NCBI GenBank assembly: GCA_026770615.1
Contig: MU631526.1
Coordinates: 229,013 to 239,216 of the forward strand
Direction of reading: 5' to 3'
Source of the DNA: Pavlovales sp. CCMP2436
Taxonomy: Eukaryota; Haptophyta; Pavlovophyceae; Pavlovales
Length of the DNA stretch: 10,204 bases
The notes under the pieces are model-generated. The model searched no databases. It saw nothing but the letters and a program-made list of their open reading frames with translations, and had not been told where the DNA came from. Shown here one piece after another: positions 7,529-10,204 of the stretch. Within the stretch, counting starts at the first letter, position 1. The number at the start of each line of letters is the position of its first letter. Made by a program: the position numbers and the translations under genes.

Positions 7529-8843
7529 TCATCGCGAACCGCTTCCGGATTTGGACGCCGCGGGCGGGAGCTTGCGCCGCTTTGCCTTAGGTGGACCGGT
7601 GGCGGGGGGCGGTCCGGCCGCGGGCACGGCAGCCACCGACGGCGTTGTCTGCGGCGAGACCGATGCTAGCGCGGCGACGCACGCCGGGTGGCGGCCGAGG
7701 GCCGTCGCGGCGACGTCGCGCGCGCCGGGCTGCGCAGGTAGGTCGAGGCCGAGGCTCGCCACCCACGCGCGGCGCAGCTCGTGCTCCGCGGCGCGCGCGC
7801 GCTTGAGCACGTCCACGGGCACGGCGAGGCGGTCGAGCAGCAGCGGCAAGAGCTCCTCGCGCTCGTGCATGAGCAGCAGGTCGAGCACGGCGGCGTACGA
7901 GTGCTGCAGCCCGCCGCGCAGCGAGACGGCCAGCCGCTCCTTCGGCTCGCCGAGCACTTCGTTCAGTTTGGCTGCCCAGCCGGCCGTGAAGCCAGACGGC
8001 CCGCCCACCACCACCACAATGTCGGCAACCGCCGGCTGCGCGCCCGAGGCCTGCGCGAGCACGCCCGCCATCGGCGTCGGACTGAGAAGCGGCGCCTTCT
8101 TGTCGAGCGTCAGTGCGACCGCGAGCCCCCCCTCCTCCTTGGCGCGCTCACGCACCCGCGCGACGAAGCCGCCGACCCACGCCCACATCTCGTCGTCCGC
8201 GCCCCCTGCGGCAAGGGCGTGCGAGCTGACCGCGATGCCGCTCTCCACCGGCGAGAGCTCGCCGCGATGGGCGCGCAGCGCCTGCTCGAGAGGACAATGG
8301 AAGGGGACAGTGAGGTCAGCGAAGGAGGCGCCCCTCAAAACCGGGGGGCAGCAGAGAGTGCGAACAGGCAGTCATTCACACATGGAAAGCCGGGTTCGGG
8401 GGGTTAGGGGGGGGGAGTGTGTGTGGATATGCAGGCAGGCGTTGCAGTAGGTGCGGAGATGTGGGCACGCTTACGCTGCCCACTATGAGCGCCTCCGTCG
8501 GCCGCTTCACGCCCTGCGTGCGCATCCACGAGCCGAGCTGCGGAACGTCATACAGAATCGAGGCGCGTGGCGAGCAGAAAGCGAACTGCGCGACGAACGG
8601 GCGGAAGATGGCGCCCTCCGAGCAGCACATGCGCAGCGTCGTCTGCATGTTGTCGAGCCGGCCGCGCCAGACGTCGGCCACGCCGCCGCAGCCGGCGCAG
8701 AGGCACGGCCCGCGCCCAGCGCAGTCGAGGAACACGCCCGGGCTTCGCTGGCCGTCCTCGCCCCGCTGGTCGTTCGCCTGTTCGAGGTAGAGCACGTGGA
8801 CGCGCGGCCCGGCCTTGCCTGGCGTGCCGGTCTTTGCCGCCAT
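7529..8843 (-). CDS. Two-exon gene, 373 aa, possible SPOUT-like methyltransferase fold
   Basis: Exon 1 is 8475-8843 (123 codons) and exon 2 is 7529-8281 (250 codons plus TGA), joined in phase 0 across a GT-AG intron. The ATG at 8841-8843 sits in a good context (CAGAATGGCGG). Residues 41-53 form a Cys cluster (CAGRGPCLCAGCG). Residues 178-245 follow a SPOUT/RlmH-like pattern: LTLDKKAPLLS with MAGVL, then DIVVVVGGPSGF (210-221), then RLAVSLRGGLQHSYAAVLDL. In RlmH-type enzymes the corresponding GGxxG and SLxxxTxxH segments form the knot that binds S-adenosylmethionine. The C-terminus (about 302-373) is Ala/Pro-rich and ends in a basic PKAKRRKL (354-361), a possible nuclear signal. It lies inside the terminal repeats of the transposon, divergent from the 8948 relic. 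The exon structure is well supported. The enzyme assignment is tentative; a lineage-specific unknown is the alternative. Confidence 0.68.
8282..8474 (-). other. GT-AG intron of the two-exon gene
   Basis: On the minus strand this 193-nt segment starts GTAAGC and ends with a pyrimidine-rich CACTGTCCCCTTCCATTGTCC followed closely by TCGAGCAG. Both flanking exons are in phase 0. The frame before it runs past the donor into Pro/His-rich noise, and the frame after it is preceded by an unrelated open stretch, so splicing gives the better protein. Confidence 0.75.
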
Positions 8844-8947
8844 TCTGTCGGGACGCGAGGCAAGGCTGGGCCGTGGTGGCAGTGCCTATTCCCCGCCTAG
8901 CCCGAGTGGGCTGCGGTGGTGAATCAAAAAAGAAATTTCCCCCATAA

Positions 8948-9884
8948 CGCTGCAACGCACGGGATACCATCGTCGTCGACCCCAACAGTGAGCTAATCGC
9001 GTCCGTCTTCCAGTTCGATAAGCAGACGCGCCCCCTCTACTCGCGCATTGCTGAGATCAAGCAGGAGCTCACAAAAATTGGCACCAACGCCGAGACATCT
9101 AAGTGCCAGTCCTCGCTCATTTACATGTCGACCACCATCGAGCAGTACGGGGCGCTCACGGTCTCGCTCAAATCTATGCTCAAGCGGAACGGAGTCACGC
9201 TCACACCGGGAGTGTCTGACGAGTCTCGCACTTTCCTCGGCTTCAACTCAAACGACCAAACAACTACTGCCGCGAGATCTCCGTCACATCCGTGAACACT
9301 GGTGCAGCTGACGCCAAGTCTTACATGAAGAATGTGAACTTGATGCTAATTTCTGCCGGCCTCACCTGTGTGATGGCAGTGCTCACCCAGGGCCAGACGG
9401 GCAGGATGATCATCCGCATCCTCGACCTCAACGAGGCGGGCAATGCGGGGGAGCTGCCCCCGCGCAGAAACTTCCTCTTCAACCGCAAAGTGAAAACGTG
9501 GAAGCTTGAGATCCGCGAGCCCTTTACCATCGAGGAATACAACGAGATGAGGGAGCAGGGGTGCGACGCGGACGGCAAGAGTTGCATCAACCCGAGCTGC
9601 GAAAAATTCTACATCACCACGACCAACCCGCCAAACTTGTACGCGCACAAACTCTATCAGAACCCTACATTCACTCTCTTCAATACCAATATTGCCCCCG
9701 ATGTGCACCTGCAATCTCGCGCAGGCGCGGGCGCGGCAAGCACAAGGGAGCCAACTTTGTCTTCATCAAAGGCCGCAGCAGCGACCCCAAGGGCCTCAAG
9801 ATCCACCTCTCTGGCAACGACCGTAAGGCAATTGAGGAGCTCAAGGACAAGGTCGACTCCCCCAGGGCTTCCATGGCGTCGTAA
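8948..9884 (+). pseudogene. Unrecognised protein-coding relic in three frames
   Basis: Segment 1 is open from 8948 to 9295 (TIVVDPNSELIASVFQFDKQ, then TFLGFNSNDQ near 9250). Segment 2 takes over at about 9256 (NNYCREISVTSVNTGAAD, YMKNVNLMLISAGLTCVMAV, then EKFYITTTNPPNLYAHKLYQ) and stays good to about 9715. Segment 3 follows from about 9715 (GKHKGANFVFIKGRSSDPKG, then LSGNDRKAIEELKDKV) to a TAA at 9882-9884. Each change is a net loss of one base, the first in a CCAAACAAC run. Joined, the three pieces give roughly 310 residues. There is no ATG before the conserved-looking start, a stop lies at 8945-8947, and no AG acceptor is near, so the 5' end seems missing. Four cysteines fall in CDADGKSCINPSC and NYC. 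I do not recognise the family. Frameshifts may be decay or uncorrected sequencing errors. Confidence 0.6.
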
Positions 9885-10086
9885 CTCGCCAATCTCAGTT
9901 GCTATGCTAGCACCCACCGCAGCGTTCGCAACTCTGCTGGTCATGGCCATGGCGGTACTGGCAGCTGTCTGGCTAGGTCTGAAGTGGTCCGAGGAGGAGC
10001 AAGTTATGCCCTCGCGCACTACCTGTCTGAGATTAGCTGGGTATTTTAATCAACTGATAATGACCAGCACATGCACGTCGATATAT
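9885..10086. other. Spacer between the coding relic and the right terminal repeat
   Basis: No independent gene is supported. One plus-strand frame (that of segment 2 of the relic) encodes a hydrophobic stretch, AAFATLLVMAMAVLAAVWLG, followed by KW and acidic residues, at about 9904-10000. It would be a membrane helix if a further frameshift linked it to the relic. It may equally be a chance product of GC-rich, Ala/Leu-heavy sequence. Confidence 0.35.
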
Positions 10087-10204
10087 ATACATACTAATAG
10101 GGATTCAAGCTGGCGTCTGACTGTTCTGAATGTTGTGCTGGTCTGAGCGCTGCGTCGCCCATTGCCTGCTGCGTGCCTTAGTCGGCTGCGCTGGCTTGGG
10201 CGCC
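10087..10204 (-). repeat. Right terminal inverted repeat (runs off the window)
   Basis: Read on the minus strand from 10204 it begins GGCGCCCAAGCCAGCGCAGC and matches the left repeat base for base apart from scattered substitutions and two small gaps. The inner boundary is near TATACATACTAATAGGG at about 10086-10102. The outermost bases and any target-site duplication lie past 10204. Confidence 0.88.

Larger units (their letters stand above)
6490..10204. mobile_element. DNA transposon with about 120-bp terminal inverted repeats (right end cut by window)
   Basis: The left terminal repeat at 6494-6615 returns in reverse complement at 10087-10204, reaching the last base of the window. The left end plausibly starts at CAGTGGCG (6490), which resembles the CAG...CTG ends of hAT elements; on that reading the right end would be four bases beyond the window. 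The interior carries a two-exon minus-strand gene (7529-8843) and a broken plus-strand coding relic (8948-9884). I see no known transposase signature (no hAT, Mutator, Tc1 or PiggyBac pattern I can identify). It may be a non-autonomous element carrying captured genes, in the manner of Pack-type elements, or have an unfamiliar transposase. The inverted repeat is directly visible; the hAT assignment is weak. Confidence 0.75.

Noticed and set aside
7506..8450. Long plus-strand open frame of 314 codons opposite the two-exon gene
   Set aside because: Ser/Arg/Ala-rich translation with no sensible pattern; it is the antisense shadow of GC-rich exon 2, whose minus-strand reading has a plausible fold and splice sites.
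8451..8985. Several Arg/Ala-rich open frames on both strands around exon 1 of the two-exon gene
   Set aside because: GC-rich shadow frames; only the minus-strand frame from 8843 has balanced composition and ends at a good splice donor.
6490..10204. The paired end repeats read as LTRs of a retrotransposon
   Set aside because: The two copies are in inverted orientation and there is no gag/pol between them.
1..10204. CRISPR arrays, bacterial operons, phage genes or restriction systems
   Set aside because: No regularly spaced repeats with unique spacers, no ribosome-binding sites and no bacterial gene packing; introns and a LINE indicate a eukaryote.

Overview
The window looks like nuclear DNA of a eukaryote, most likely a protist and plausibly a GC-rich marine alga. 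The evidence is two genes with clean phase-matched GT-AG introns, a long LINE-type retrotransposon carrying an N-terminal GEASNPGP motif that I recall from algal and dinoflagellate elements, and no bacterial gene organisation. The lineage is inference; nothing here fixes the species.

Region 1 (1-3925, minus strand) is one decayed non-LTR retrotransposon. It runs from an N-terminal leader with an NPGP motif, through an APE-type endonuclease and a reverse transcriptase, to a thumb/C-terminal region that continues past position 1. The reading frame is broken at a G run near 1712-1726. A second break near 932-975 has removed the stretch that should hold the catalytic YxDD motif of the reverse transcriptase.

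Region 2 (3932-5088, minus strand) is a host-like gene for a small protein with a signal peptide. Exon 1 (4948-5088) and exon 2 (from 4807) join by a 140-nt GT-AG intron. The reading either stops at 4625 (107 aa) or continues through a GC-AG intron into an exon at 4307. That exon is frameshifted near 4130 and ends about 40 bases from the 5' edge of the LINE, so the LINE probably landed in or just after this gene.

Region 3 (5089-6489) has no supportable gene. It holds a small 20-bp tandem repeat, an AT-rich patch, and a fold-back repeat (about 5880-6205) rich in ATTTCCGGAAAT-type palindromes around a GC-rich hairpin.

Region 4 (6490-10204, perhaps 4 or more bases further) is the most interesting part. 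The sequence at 6494-6615 returns as its reverse complement at 10087-10204, at close to 90% identity by eye and right up to the window edge. These look like terminal inverted repeats of a DNA transposon about 3.7 kb long. Between them lie a two-exon minus-strand gene (7529-8843) with a possible SPOUT-like methyltransferase core, and a divergent plus-strand protein-coding relic in three frames (8948-9884) that I do not recognise. No known transposase is evident, so the element is either non-autonomous with captured genes or encodes an unfamiliar transposition protein.
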